Shown: positions 43,886 through 53,472 of the stretch, in pieces
How positions within the stretch are numbered: position 1 is the first letter of the stretch
How the letters are laid out: each line of letters opens with the position of its first letter
Source of the DNA: Streptomyces sp. NBS 14/10
GTDB lineage: Bacteria > Actinomycetota > Actinomycetes > Streptomycetales > Streptomycetaceae
NCBI RefSeq assembly: GCF_002224125.1
Contig: NZ_NCSM01000054.1
Span: 1 to 64,000 of the forward strand
Direction of reading: 5' to 3'
DNA: 64,000 nt
Program-made: the position numbers and the translations under genes
Notes under the pieces: generated by a model
The model's database searches: none
Seen by the model: only the letters and a program-made list of their open reading frames with translations
Told to the model about the DNA's origin: nothing

Positions 43886-46209
43886 CTGGAATCGCGGACG
43901 GCACCGGCGCCGCCACCGCCACCCCCGCCGCCGGGGTCCCCCTCACGCCCAAGGAGCCGCCGACCATCGGCCTGGGGATGTCGCTGCAGCCCGCGGACGC
44001 GGCGGCCAAGACCTCCGGCACCTTCCCGTACGCCGCCGACCTGTGGGCCGAGGGGCTGCTGTGGGCCGCCGTGCTGCGCTCCCCGCATCCGCACGCCCGT
44101 ATCGTCTCCATCGACACCGCGCCCGCCGCCCAGATGCCGGGCGTACGGGCCGTGGTGACCCACGCCGACGTGCCCGGCGACGCCGCGCACGGCCGCAGGG
44201 TCGCCGACCGCCCCGTCTTCGCCAAGGACCTGGTCCGCCACCACGGCGAGCCGATCGCCGCGGTCGCCGCCGACCACCCCGACACCGCCCGGCTGGCCGC
44301 CGCGGCCATCGCCGTCGAGTACGAGGTGCTGGAGCCGGTCACCGACCCCGAGCAGGCGTTCGGGGCCGAGCCGCTGCACCCCGACGGCAATCTGGTCCGC
44401 CACATCCCGCTGAGCTTCGGCGACCCGGACGTGGTCGGCGAGGTCATCGTCGAGGGCCTGTACCGGATCGGCCGGCAGGACCCGGCGCCCATCGGCGCCG
44501 AGGCGGGCCTGGCCGTGCCGCGCCCCGACGGCGGTGTGGAGATCTACACCGCCTCCACCGACCCGCACGCCGACCGCGACCTGGCCGCCGCCTGCTTCGG
44601 CCTGGAGCCGGAGCGGGTCAAGGTCGTGGTCACGGGCGTGCCCGGCGCCATGGGCGAGCGCGAGGACCCCGGTATGCAGCTGCCGCTGGGCCTGCTCGCG
44701 CTGCGCACCGGCCATCCGGTCAAGCTCGCCGCGACCCGCGAGGAGTCCTTCCTCGGCCACGCCCACCGCCATCCGACCCTGCTGCGCTACCGCCACCACG
44801 CCGACGCCGAGGGCAAGTTGGTGAAGGTCGAGGCGCAGATCCTGCTGGACGCGGGCCCGTACGCCGACTCGTCCGCGGACTCGCTGGCCGCCGCGGTGTC
44901 CTTCGCCTGCGGCCCGTACGTCGTACCGCACGCGTTCATCGAGGGCTGGGCGGTGCGCACCAACAACCCGCCCTCCGGCCATGTCCGCGGCGAGGGCGCG
45001 ATGCAGGTGTGCGCCGCGTACGAGGGCCAGATGGACAAGCTGGCGGCCAAGCTGGGCCTCGACCCGGCCGAGATCCGGCTGCGCAACGCGATGGCGACCG
45101 GCGATCTGCTGCCCACCGGCCAGACCGTCACCTGCCCGGCCCCGGTCGCCGAACTGCTGCGCGCCGTACGGGACACCCCGCTGCCCCCGCTCCCCAAGGA
45201 CGACCCCGAGGAGGAGTGGCTGCTGCCCGGCGGCCCCGAGGGCGCGGGCGATCCGGGCGCGGTGCGGCGCGGCGTCGGCTACGCCCTGGGCATGGTGCAC
45301 ATGCTCGGCGCCGAGGGGGCCGACGAGGTCTCCACGGCCACGGTCAAGGTCGTCGGCTCGGTGGCCACCGTCATCTGCGCCGCCGTCGAGACCGGCCAGG
45401 GCTTCACCACCCTGGCCCGCCAGATCGTCCAGGAGGTCCTGGGCATCGAAGAGGTGCATGTCGCACCGGTCGACACCGACCAGCCCCCGGCCGGGCCCGC
45501 GGCGCGCGGCCGCCACACCTGGGTGTCGGGCGGCGCGGTGGAGCGGGCCGCGAAGATGGTCCGCACTCAGCTGCTGCAGCCGCTCGCGCATAAGTTCGGC
45601 ATGTCGACGGAGCTGTTGACCATCGCCGACGGCAAGATCACCTCGTACGACGGGGTGCTCAGCACGACCGTCGACGAGGCCCTGGAGGGCAAGGAGCTGT
45701 GGGCCACCGCGCAGTGCCGCCCGCACCCCACCGAACCGCTGGACGAGACGGGCCAGGGCGACGCCTTCGTGGGCCTGGCCTTCTGCGCGATCCGCGCCGT
45801 GGTCGACGTCGACATCGAGATCGGCGCGGTGCGCGTGGTGGACATGACGATCGCCCAGGACGTGGGCCGGGTGCTCAACCCCCGCCAACTGGCGGCCCGG
45901 ATCGAGGCGGGTGTCGCCCAGGGCATCGGCGCGGCCCTCACCGAGAACCTGCGCACCTCCCGCGGCGTGGTCCGGCACCCGGACCTCACCGGCTACACCC
46001 TGCCGACCGCCGTGGACGTCCCCGACATCCGTATCGTCAAACTCGTCGAGGAACGGGACGTGGTCGCCCCCTTCGGCGCCAAGGCCGTCAGCGCGGTGCC
46101 GGTGGTCACCACCCCGGCGGCGGTGGCGGCGGCGGTCCGCTCGGCGTCCGGCCGCCCGGTCAACAGGCTGCCGATCCGGCCTCAGGCGGCGGTCGTCAAC
46201 AGAGCCTGA
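43882..46209 (+). CDS. Molybdopterin-binding large subunit homologue, atypical
   Basis: 775-aa xanthine dehydrogenase/CO dehydrogenase large-subunit family protein. The N-terminal a/b hammerhead (about 45-150: YAADLWAEGLLWAAVLRSPHPHARI) and the later ETGQGFTTLARQIVQEVLGI strand are clear. However, the usual GGGFGxK cofactor loop reads VPGAMGERED, and near the C-terminus APFGAKAVSAVP replaces the normal GEPP motif, so the catalytic Glu seems missing. It may be a divergent clade or a non-hydroxylase. ATGA overlap with the 2Fe-2S gene. Substrate unknown. Confidence 0.85.
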   Translation: MTGIADGTGAATATPAAGVPLTPKEPPTIGLGMSLQPADAAAKTSGTFPYAADLWAEGLLWAAVLRSPHPHARIVSIDTAPAAQMPGVRAVVTHADVPGDAAHGRRVADRPVFAKDLVRHHGEPIAAVAADHPDTARLAAAAIAVEYEVLEPVTDPEQAFGAEPLHPDGNLVRHIPLSFGDPDVVGEVIVEGLYRIGRQDPAPIGAEAGLAVPRPDGGVEIYTASTDPHADRDLAAACFGLEPERVKVVVTGVPGAMGEREDPGMQLPLGLLALRTGHPVKLAATREESFLGHAHRHPTLLRYRHHADAEGKLVKVEAQILLDAGPYADSSADSLAAAVSFACGPYVVPHAFIEGWAVRTNNPPSGHVRGEGAMQVCAAYEGQMDKLAAKLGLDPAEIRLRNAMATGDLLPTGQTVTCPAPVAELLRAVRDTPLPPLPKDDPEEEWLLPGGPEGAGDPGAVRRGVGYALGMVHMLGAEGADEVSTATVKVVGSVATVICAAVETGQGFTTLARQIVQEVLGIEEVHVAPVDTDQPPAGPAARGRHTWVSGGAVERAAKMVRTQLLQPLAHKFGMSTELLTIADGKITSYDGVLSTTVDEALEGKELWATAQCRPHPTEPLDETGQGDAFVGLAFCAIRAVVDVDIEIGAVRVVDMTIAQDVGRVLNPRQLAARIEAGVAQGIGAALTENLRTSRGVVRHPDLTGYTLPTAVDVPDIRIVKLVEERDVVAPFGAKAVSAVPVVTTPAAVAAAVRSASGRPVNRLPIRPQAAVVNRA

Positions 46210-46256
46210 TCACGGGCTGAGCCTGATCGCGGGCTGAGGGGGATTTGAGGGGGCTG

Positions 46257-47006
46257 TTGAGCGCGCGCATCCTGGTCGCGGAGGACGACGAGAAGCAGGC
46301 GCGGCTGATCCGGATCTATCTGGAGCGGGAGGGGAACGCCGTCCAGACCGTCCACGACGGCCGCTCGGCGATCGACCGGGCCAGGACCAGCCGCCCCGAC
46401 CTCATCGTGCTCGACGTGATGCTGCCGCAGGTCGACGGCCTGGACGTATGCCGCATCCTGCGCACCGAGTCCCAGGTGCCGATCCTGCTGCTGACCGCGC
46501 GTGCCACCGAGGAGGACATGCTCCTCGGGCTCGACCTCGGCGCCGACGACTACATGACCAAGCCGTACAGCCCCCGGGAGCTGACCGCCCGCGTCAGGGC
46601 CCTGTTGCGGCGGTCCCGGGCCGCCACGGGGGAGCCGACGGTCGTCCGGGCCGGGGCGCTGGAGATCGACACCGCACGCTACGAGGTGCGGCTCGCGGGC
46701 GAGACGATCGCGCTGACGGGTAAGGAGTTCGCCATCCTGGCCCTGCTGGCGGGCGAGCCGGGGCGCGCCTTCACCCGGGCGCAGATCATCGACCGGGTCT
46801 TCGGCTTCGAGCAGGACGTATTGGAGCGCACCGTGGACGCGCATGTGATGAACCTGCGCCGCAAGCTGGAGCGCGGGCCGGGGGCACCTCGCATGGTGGA
46901 GACCGTCTACGGACGCGGCTACCGGCTGGCCGACCCGGGCCCGGACCCGGACTCGAACGCCGACCCGGGCCCGGACCCGATGCCGAGCGCGGGCCCCGCG
47001 CGATGA
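46257..47006 (+). CDS. OmpR-type response regulator
   Basis: 249-aa two-component regulator. Receiver domain with acidic pocket EDD (9-11), phosphoacceptor D53 in LDVMLPQVDG, and Lys in TKPYSP; C-terminal winged helix (LTGKEFAILALLAGEPGRAF ... ETVYGRGYRLAD). TTG 46257 with a GAGGGGG site is my choice; TTG 46245 is also in frame. A repeat GPDPDSNADPGPDP tails the protein. ATGA overlap with the kinase gene. A 17-bp tandem duplication (46203-46236) lies just upstream. Confidence 0.9.
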   Translation: MSARILVAEDDEKQARLIRIYLEREGNAVQTVHDGRSAIDRARTSRPDLIVLDVMLPQVDGLDVCRILRTESQVPILLLTARATEEDMLLGLDLGADDYMTKPYSPRELTARVRALLRRSRAATGEPTVVRAGALEIDTARYEVRLAGETIALTGKEFAILALLAGEPGRAFTRAQIIDRVFGFEQDVLERTVDAHVMNLRRKLERGPGAPRMVETVYGRGYRLADPGPDPDSNADPGPDPMPSAGPAR

Positions 47007-48673
47007 GCTTCCGGCTGCGGGCGCTCGCCCTCGTCATGCTGCTCGTGATCGCCGCCACCGCGGCCACCGCCTGGCTGACGCTGCGTCAGGCCACCCGGCA
47101 GGCGAACGAGACCGCCGCCGCGGACCGGGCCGACATCAACCGGGTCACCGGCGAGCTGCGCCGGTACGGCCTGCGGCACGGCACCTGGGACGGCGTCGCG
47201 TCCGCCGTGCGCGAACTGGCCGCCGGCACCGGGCAGCGCATACAGGCCACCACCACGACCGGCTCCGGTGCGCCGCTGGCGGACTCGGACGTGCTGATGG
47301 GCCATAAGCCCCGCAAGACCGGCACGGGCGCACCGCTCCTGGTGGACCCGCGCCCCGAGTTGCGGCTGCCCGAGGGGCTGGTTCCGGTGGCGGTGTTCAA
47401 GCTCACCACTACCGAGATCGCCAAATACCGCTCCGGGACGGCGTACGCGGCGTGTCTGACCCGCGACGGCTTCGAGGTGACGGTCGGGCGCGACGATTAC
47501 GGCGTGCCGACGTACGCGGCGGGCCGGAAGACGGGAAGCGGCGGCACATCGGCGTCGCGCGGGTCCTGTCAGCGGCCGAAGCCGACACCGGCGCAGTATG
47601 TCCGGTACGACAAGGCCGCGAGGCCCTGCCTGTCGGCCACGGACGAGGGCATCACCCCGTGCCTCGAGCGGGTCTTCGCCGAGCAGATCAGCGACGCCGC
47701 CCCGCCGCCCCTCCAAGTCCGCCTCGGCGCCCTCGACGAACCGCCGTCCGCCCTCGCCGCCGCGCCCGCGGTCACCGTGGCCGTAGCCGTCGCGGTGGCG
47801 GCCATCCTCGGCGCGCTGCTGCTCAGCCGGACGGTGCTCCGTCCCGTCAGCGCCCTGACCGCCGCCTCCCGCGGCCTCGGCGAGGGCGACCTGGCCCGGC
47901 GGGTGTCTGTGACCGGCCGGGACGAGATCGCCGAACTCGGCCGCTCCTTCAACCGCATGGCCGCGTCGCTGCAGGACAGCGAGGAGCGTCAGCGCCGGCT
48001 CGTCGGAGATGTCGCCCACGAGCTGCGCACCCCGCTGGCCAATCTGCGCGGCTATCTGGAGGCGCTGCGCGACGGGGTCGTCGACCCGGAACCCGAGCTG
48101 CTGGACTCGCTCCACGAAGAGGTCCTGCTCCAGCAGCGGATCGTCGACGACCTGCAGGACCTGGCGCTCGCCGAGGCGGGTGCGCTCAGCTACCACCGCG
48201 ACCACATCGATCTGGGCGAACTGCTGGAGACCTGCCGCACCGCCCACCGGGCCCAGGCCGAGCGCGCCAGGGTCGCCCTCACCGTCGAGACGCCGGGCGG
48301 CGACCCCGTGTACGCGTACGCCGACGCGGACCGGCTGCGGCAGGCCGTCGGCAATCTGGTGAGCAACGCCGTACGGGCCACCGGGCCCGGCGGCACCGTT
48401 CGGCTGTCCCTGGCGCGCCGCGGCGCGGGGGCCGTGGTCCAAGTCGGCGACACCGGGCACGGCATCCCCGCCGAGCAGTTGCCGCACGTCTTCGACCGCT
48501 TCTGGCGGGCCGACGCCGCGCGGGGGAGGGCCACCGGCGGCAGCGGGCTCGGGCTGTCCATCGCCCGCCAGATCGTGAAGGACCATCAGGGGACGATCGG
48601 GGTGGAGAGCGCGGTCGGGGTCGGCACGACCTTCACCATCGAGCTCCCCACGACCGCCGCGCCCACCGCTTGA
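47003..48673 (+). CDS. Sensor histidine kinase
   Basis: 556-aa membrane kinase. Helix 1 at about 6-25, an extracellular sensor domain of about 225 residues with five or so Cys (e.g. C152, C189, C209, C220), helix 2 at about 252-276, HAMP, then HisKA with phosphorylated H339 in DVAHELRTPL and an HATPase domain (NLVSNAVRAT, DTGHGIP, FDRFWRAD, GGSGLGLS). Converges on an export operon that it may control. The signal is unknown. Confidence 0.92.
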   Translation: MSFRLRALALVMLLVIAATAATAWLTLRQATRQANETAAADRADINRVTGELRRYGLRHGTWDGVASAVRELAAGTGQRIQATTTTGSGAPLADSDVLMGHKPRKTGTGAPLLVDPRPELRLPEGLVPVAVFKLTTTEIAKYRSGTAYAACLTRDGFEVTVGRDDYGVPTYAAGRKTGSGGTSASRGSCQRPKPTPAQYVRYDKAARPCLSATDEGITPCLERVFAEQISDAAPPPLQVRLGALDEPPSALAAAPAVTVAVAVAVAAILGALLLSRTVLRPVSALTAASRGLGEGDLARRVSVTGRDEIAELGRSFNRMAASLQDSEERQRRLVGDVAHELRTPLANLRGYLEALRDGVVDPEPELLDSLHEEVLLQQRIVDDLQDLALAEAGALSYHRDHIDLGELLETCRTAHRAQAERARVALTVETPGGDPVYAYADADRLRQAVGNLVSNAVRATGPGGTVRLSLARRGAGAVVQVGDTGHGIPAEQLPHVFDRFWRADAARGRATGGSGLGLSIARQIVKDHQGTIGVESAVGVGTTFTIELPTTAAPTA

Positions 48674-48685
48674 CGCGGGGCCCGC

Positions 48686-49894
48686 TCAGGACCCGGCGAG
48701 GGCCTGGGTCGGGGCCAGCCGTCCGGCCCGTATCGCCGGATACAGCCCGGCCAGGGCCCCGATGGCGAGCGTCACCCCGACCCCGGCCCCCGTGGCCCAC
48801 AGCGGCACCTCGGTCGGCCAGCCCCGCACCCCCGCGTACACGGCGGTGATGCCCGTGCCCAGCACCGCCCCGGCCGCCCCGCCCAGCGCGCACAGCAGCA
48901 GCGACTCGGTGACGAACTGCCCCCGGATCTGCCCGCTGGTGGCGCCCAGCGCCCTGCGCAGCCCGATCTCCGGGCGGCGCTCCAGCACGGAGATGACCAT
49001 GGTGTTGCCCACCCCCACGCCCCCCACGAGCAGAGCCACCCCGCCGAGCCCCAGCAGCAGCCCGGTCAGCGCCGACTCGGCCGCCTCGCGCGCGGCCAGC
49101 GCGTCCGAGGGCCGCGAGACCACCACCTGATTCGGATGCTCGGGGTTCGCGGTCGCCGCGAGCACGTCCCGTACAGCCGTCACCCGGTCTTCCTCCGTGC
49201 GGACGTACACGGTCGACGGGTGGCCGTCGAAGCCCAGATACCGCTGGGCCGCGGGCCAGCCGACCAGCGCCGCCTGGTCGATCTCGGGCGCGAGCGGCAC
49301 CGGGTCCACGATGCCCACCAGCGAGAACCACGTACCGCCCAGCCACAGCCGGGTGCCCGGGGTGTGCACGTCCAACCGCCGGGCCGCCTGCCGGCCGAGC
49401 ACCACCCCCGGGTACTCGGCGGTGGCCGAGTCCAGCCACCTGCCCGTACGGACCTTCCCGCCCACCGACGCGAGCAGCCGCGGTTCGGCCGCCAGTACCT
49501 CGATGCTGCCGGTGCGCCCGCTGGGCATGTGCTCGTTCCGGTACACCTTGGCGTCCTTGACCGCGCCCGTCGCCGCGACCTGTAGCACCGGGCCGATCCG
49601 CCGGATCATCGCCGTGGACTCCTCGGGCAGCTGGGAGCTTTGGCCCGTGGACTGGCCGCCCGCGGACTGGCTGGGGGAGACGCGCAGCAGATTGGTGCCG
49701 AGCCGGTCCAGACGGCGGTCCACCTCGGCCCGCCCGGACATGGAGATCCCGACGACCGCGAGCATCGCGGCCACGCCGATCGCGATTCCCAGCGCGGACA
49801 GGAGCACGCGCAGCGGGCGGGTGCGCAGACCGGTGCCACCCAGGCGGACGACGTCGGCGGGCCGCAGCCGGGCCGGTCGCAGTCCCCGGCTCAT
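48686..49894 (-). CDS. MacB-type ABC permease
   Basis: 402-aa FtsX/MacB-fold permease: one N-terminal helix (about 28-50), a large extracellular MacB_PCD domain (about 55-270) and three C-terminal helices. Coupling sequence [20 protein letters not shown] is characteristic. ATG 49894 overlaps the ATPase stop. It is the last gene of lipoprotein / fusion protein / ATPase / permease, a mechanotransmitter-like export system that moves substrate from the outer membrane face. Confidence 0.92.
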   Translation of the reverse strand: MSRGLRPARLRPADVVRLGGTGLRTRPLRVLLSALGIAIGVAAMLAVVGISMSGRAEVDRRLDRLGTNLLRVSPSQSAGGQSTGQSSQLPEESTAMIRRIGPVLQVAATGAVKDAKVYRNEHMPSGRTGSIEVLAAEPRLLASVGGKVRTGRWLDSATAEYPGVVLGRQAARRLDVHTPGTRLWLGGTWFSLVGIVDPVPLAPEIDQAALVGWPAAQRYLGFDGHPSTVYVRTEEDRVTAVRDVLAATANPEHPNQVVVSRPSDALAAREAAESALTGLLLGLGGVALLVGGVGVGNTMVISVLERRPEIGLRRALGATSGQIRGQFVTESLLLCALGGAAGAVLGTGITAVYAGVRGWPTEVPLWATGAGVGVTLAIGALAGLYPAIRAGRLAPTQALAGS

Positions 49895-50754
49895 GGCTGC
49901 CTCCCGAAGACCGCCGGGCGGGCCGGGACCGCCACATCCGCCCCGCCGGGCTCGTCCGCCTTGTTGGGCTCATCCACCCCACCGGGCTTATCCACCCCAC
50001 CGGGCTTATCCACCCCACCGGGCTTGTACGCCCCACCGGGCTCGTCCGCGCCGCCGGGCCCGTCCGCCCCGCCGGGCTCATGTGCCCCGCTGTCGGCGAC
50101 GATCCGCCCGTCGTGGATCTCCACCCGCCGGTCGAGCGCCGCGGCCAGCTCCCGATCGTGGGTGATCACCACCACCGTCGTACCGGCCGCGTGCAGCTCG
50201 CGCAGCAGCTCCAGCACCGCCGCGCCCGAGGCCGAGTCGAGATTGCCGGTCGGCTCGTCGGCCAGCAGCAGAGCCGGCTCCCCGATCACCGCCCGCGCCA
50301 CGGCGGCCCGCTGGCGCTCGCCGCCGGACAGCTGATGGGGCAGATGGCCGGACCGGTGGGCCAGCCCCACCCGGGCCAGCGCCACCGAGGCCCTGCGGCG
50401 GCGCTCCCGCAGGGGCACGCCGGCGTACAGCAGCCCGTCGGCGACCGTGTCGAGCACCGGCACGCCCACCGCCAGGTGGAACTGCTGGAACACAAAGCCG
50501 ATCCGCTGCGCGCGCAGCGCGGACAGCTCCCGGTCGGACAGCCGCGCCACGTCGTGGCTGTCGATGGTGACCCGCCCGGCGGTCGGCCGGTCGAGCGTGC
50601 CCATCAGGTGCAGCAGACTCGACTTCCCGGAGCCGGACGGGCCCACGACGGCGACCAGTTCCCCGGAGCGGACGAGCAGATCGGCGTCACGGACCGCCGC
50701 GACCCCGCCGGGGTAGGTCTTCGTGACCCCCTCGAAGACGACGACGGGCCTCAT
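49891..50754 (-). CDS. MacB-type ABC ATPase with repeat tail
   Basis: 287-aa ATPase. Walker [10 protein letters not shown] (about 37-45), signature LSGGERQR, Walker [13 protein letters not shown] and switch His are intact in the first ~225 residues. The last ~60 residues form about eight copies of a six-residue unit like [12 protein letters not shown], encoded by near-identical 18-bp DNA repeats (about 49942-50090). Such a tail is unusual for MacB ATPases. Overlaps both neighbours by 4 bp. Confidence 0.92.
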   Translation of the reverse strand: MRPVVVFEGVTKTYPGGVAAVRDADLLVRSGELVAVVGPSGSGKSSLLHLMGTLDRPTAGRVTIDSHDVARLSDRELSALRAQRIGFVFQQFHLAVGVPVLDTVADGLLYAGVPLRERRRRASVALARVGLAHRSGHLPHQLSGGERQRAAVARAVIGEPALLLADEPTGNLDSASGAAVLELLRELHAAGTTVVVITHDRELAAALDRRVEIHDGRIVADSGAHEPGGADGPGGADEPGGAYKPGGVDKPGGVDKPGGVDEPNKADEPGGADVAVPARPAVFGRQP

Positions 50755-51902
50755 TCGGGGATCCTCACCTTCAGGCCCTCGCGCACGGTGGACCCGCTCA
50801 CCTCGACCTTGCCGTTCGCGAACAGACCGGTCTTGACGGCGACGAAGCGACTGCCCTTCCCGTCCCCGTCGGCACCCCCGGCGTCGGCGATTTCCAGCCC
50901 GTGGCCGCCCTCGGCGAGCGCCACCAGGGCGGCCACGGGAACGGTCAGGACGTTCTCGCGCTTGCGGCCGACGTAGCGGACGGTCACCGGGGTGCTGTTC
51001 AGCTGCCTCAGGGCCTCCTGGTCCTTGATGCGGATGAGGACCGGGACCTTGGCGTTCTTGGCCGCGTCCCCGTCGCCGCCCCCGCCCCCGCCCCCGCCCC
51101 CGCCCCCGTCGCCGCCCTCGGCGCCCTGTGCCGGGGAGGCGTCCTGCCCGACCTCCGCCACCCGGCCCTTGACCGTATGCCCGTCCGGCAGCTCGACGGT
51201 CACCCGATTGCCGCGCTCCGCCCAGCCGGTCTCCCCGGCCGGTGCCTCGACGGTCACCGAGCGTGTGGTGCTCGTGTAGCTCAGCACATTCCCCGTGGCC
51301 TGGGCGCCCACCCGGACGCTCGTGCGGGCGATCCGGATCGGCCCGGACACGTACGCGATGTCCCCGGTCCCCACCTTGCCGGTCCTGGGCCTGCCCAGGT
51401 CCCGCTGCCAGCGCTTGACCGCATCGGCGGTCAGTTGAGAGTACGTGTCGTCCACCGTGAAGCCCGAGTAGCCGAGCATGGCCAGGTTGGACTCGAACTG
51501 CTTGACGTCCAGGCCCCGGAGGGGACGGTCCGGGTCCCGGCCGACCGCCAGCTCCCGGTACATCGGCAGGTCCCCGTACAGCAGCACGACGGGCTTCTCG
51601 TCCACCCGCAGCAGCGTCCGGCCGCGCGTGACGGTCTTCCCGGCCTTCGGCAGCCAGGTGATGGTGCCCTCCGCCCGTGTCTCGAACGGCACCTCAGGAC
51701 CGTGGTCCAGTGTCCCGTCGACCGCCGTCTCGTCGACCAGCGTGCCGCGGGTGACCCGTACCGTTCTGTCCCCGCGCCCGGAGTCCGGCCCGCCGGAGTC
51801 CGAGCCGTCCCCGCCGCCGAGCCCCAGCGCGCCGACCACCGCCACGGCGGTGACCGCCACGGCCCCCGCCGCCACCAGGACGGACCTGCGCCCGATGCCC
51901 AT
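50751..51902 (-). CDS. Membrane-fusion (HlyD-like) protein with peptidoglycan-binding domain
   Basis: 383-aa extracytoplasmic adaptor. N-terminal helix (about 9-27), a beta-barrel/lipoyl-like region ([32 protein letters not shown]), an inserted peptidoglycan-binding domain ([24 protein letters not shown], about 143-170), and an HlyD-type C-terminal domain. A Gly-rich insert ([10 protein letters not shown] type, about 270-283) is encoded by CCCCCG hexamer repeats. This peptidoglycan-binding adaptor type is usual for actinobacterial MacB-like systems. Confidence 0.88.
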   Translation of the reverse strand: MGIGRRSVLVAAGAVAVTAVAVVGALGLGGGDGSDSGGPDSGRGDRTVRVTRGTLVDETAVDGTLDHGPEVPFETRAEGTITWLPKAGKTVTRGRTLLRVDEKPVVLLYGDLPMYRELAVGRDPDRPLRGLDVKQFESNLAMLGYSGFTVDDTYSQLTADAVKRWQRDLGRPRTGKVGTGDIAYVSGPIRIARTSVRVGAQATGNVLSYTSTTRSVTVEAPAGETGWAERGNRVTVELPDGHTVKGRVAEVGQDASPAQGAEGGDGGGGGGGGGGGDGDAAKNAKVPVLIRIKDQEALRQLNSTPVTVRYVGRKRENVLTVPVAALVALAEGGHGLEIADAGGADGDGKGSRFVAVKTGLFANGKVEVSGSTVREGLKVRIPE

Positions 51903-52510
51903 CAGCCCTTGCCCTTACCGGGGTTGACCGGGTCCCCGATGATCGGCGCACAGATGCGGATGGCCCGTTTGGCGCGGGCCGACGTCGGGTCCCACGACAT
52001 CTTTCCGTCATTCTGGAAGTCCTCGTCGGAGTAGCCGTCGTCGCCCACGTCCGGGGCCTCGGGAACCCCGTTCTCCTGCATGCACTTCGCGTAGCGCTTC
52101 CTGGTCGCGATCTCCTTGGCGGACAGCTTCGGCCTCTCCTGCCGCTCCAGTTCCTCGGGCACCGGGAGCGAGAACTCCTCGCACTTCACCTGGGCCCGGG
52201 TGAACTTCGGGTCCGCCTTCAACTCCCGCGCGTCGCCGAAGTCGATGTGGCCCTTCGCATCGGGGTCGGGGACCTCGAGCCCCTCCTCGCGCAGACACTT
52301 GACGAACCTGCGCTGCCCCTCGACGTACCGCGCGATCTCGCCGTCCCCGGCCTTCGACGAACCGGCCTTGGTCTTTCCGTCCCCCGCCGAGGCCACCTCG
52401 TCCCCGCCTCCGCCGCCCCCACCACAACCGCTCAGCCCCAGCGCCACCACCGACACCACCACGGCCGGCCACGCCCGAGCCGCGAACCGTCGCCGCGCAC
52501 ATGCCTTCAT
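51902..52510 (-). CDS. Secreted lipoprotein of export operon
   Basis: 202-aa putative lipoprotein. Lipobox LSGC (Cys about 29) followed by a Gly run, then two similar motifs FVKCLREEGLEVPDPD and YAKCMQENGVPEAPD, an internal duplication with one Cys each. No known family function; it is the first gene of the operon and its stop overlaps the next start (TGATG). ATG 52510 is chosen over upstream in-frame starts because it gives a normal signal peptide. Confidence 0.8.
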   Translation of the reverse strand: MKACARRRFAARAWPAVVVSVVALGLSGCGGGGGGGDEVASAGDGKTKAGSSKAGDGEIARYVEGQRRFVKCLREEGLEVPDPDAKGHIDFGDARELKADPKFTRAQVKCEEFSLPVPEELERQERPKLSAKEIATRKRYAKCMQENGVPEAPDVGDDGYSDEDFQNDGKMSWDPTSARAKRAIRICAPIIGDPVNPGKGKG

Positions 52511-52640
52511 GGACACAGATCCCTCAATCACTCGTGACCGCCCGGACGCTGGTGCGGCCGGGCGGGCTCGAACGTATGAGGGGCCCTATGAAGAACCTAT
52601 GAAGAAGCCATCAAGAACCGACGCGGGAGCCACCACCGCC

Positions 52641-52718
52641 ACGCGTCACCGCCGTACGCCACCGCAGTACATCACTGCCGTACGTCGCTGCGGTGCATCG
52701 CTGCCGTACATCACTGCA
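52641..52718. repeat. Six tandem 13-bp repeats
   Basis: Units begin at 52641, 52654, 52667, 52680, 52693 and 52706. Consensus of the last four is GTACATCRCTGCC; the first two are more diverged. The array overlaps the 3' end of the gene at 52711 and lies upstream of the lipoprotein operon. Confidence 0.8.
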
Positions 52719-53334
52719 TCCAGGCGCTGAATGCCTGCTGGGTCGCCGTGCGCAGCAGCGCGTCCTCCACCGCCCGCAGCCTGCCTTCGCCGGCCACCGG
52801 CGACGCCCCGTACGGCCGCCCCTTGGCGCGCCACAGCTCCTTGGCGTCCGGAGTGGCGACCAGGCACGCCGAGCGCAGGTCCCCGGCGATCCAGAGCATG
52901 CCGCGGCCGTCGGGCGTGCCGTGCCATACGGTGTCGGGCACGGCCGAGTCCAGCGCCCGGGCGACGCTGCCGTCGGGCGCCAGCAGCAGGATCAGCCGCT
53001 GGTGGTCCTTCGTCTCCTCCAGCTGACAGGGCCAGGCCTGGAACGGGTGGCTGAGGGCGACGGTGAGCTTCGGCGCGGTCACGGCGAGGCCGACCGCACC
53101 GCCGAGACCGGAGAAGACCGCCAAGGTCCCCGCCAGGCCGGCCACGACCACGCCCGCGTTCAACGAGACCGGTACCACCCACTTCACGGCGGCGACGGTC
53201 ACCGCCACCATCACCACGGCGAACAGCAGGACATTGCGGGCCGCGGTCTTCTCGCGCCGCAGCCGCTCGTAGACCCCCGGATAGGCCGCCGCCGTTCCGC
53301 CCGACACCTGATATCCGTACTCGTCCGCCAGCAT
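52711..53334 (-). CDS. Two-helix membrane protein of unknown function
   Basis: 207-aa protein with two transmembrane helices (about 35-55 and 62-88) and a C-terminal cytoplasmic domain of about 115 residues (KDHQRLILLLAPDGSVARALDSAVP ... WHGTPDGRGMLWIAGDLRSACLVATPD). I do not recognise the family. ATG 53334 has a GGAGGGG site. It may share a promoter region with the DUF1963 gene upstream. Confidence 0.75.
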   Translation of the reverse strand: MLADEYGYQVSGGTAAAYPGVYERLRREKTAARNVLLFAVVMVAVTVAAVKWVVPVSLNAGVVVAGLAGTLAVFSGLGGAVGLAVTAPKLTVALSHPFQAWPCQLEETKDHQRLILLLAPDGSVARALDSAVPDTVWHGTPDGRGMLWIAGDLRSACLVATPDAKELWRAKGRPYGASPVAGEGRLRAVEDALLRTATQQAFSAWMQ

Positions 53335-53472
53335 GATGCCCCTCCGTCCGTCGCCTTGCGGCCCTGGAGGGGATGTTGACGGGGCGCGGCGGCGCCCTGC
53401 CAGGTCTTCAGGCGTCCCGGACAGTCCCGGACATCCTCCCGGACACTCCAAGACCCGGCAGGGCGTCTGGCC

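Noticed and set aside
46203..46236. 17-bp tandem duplication before the response regulator as a regulatory site
   Set aside because: It starts within the last codons of the preceding gene and looks like a simple stop-codon region duplication; no symmetry or promoter context.
52641..52718. Possible CRISPR array
   Set aside because: Units are only 13 bp, contiguous, without spacers, and no cas genes are present.
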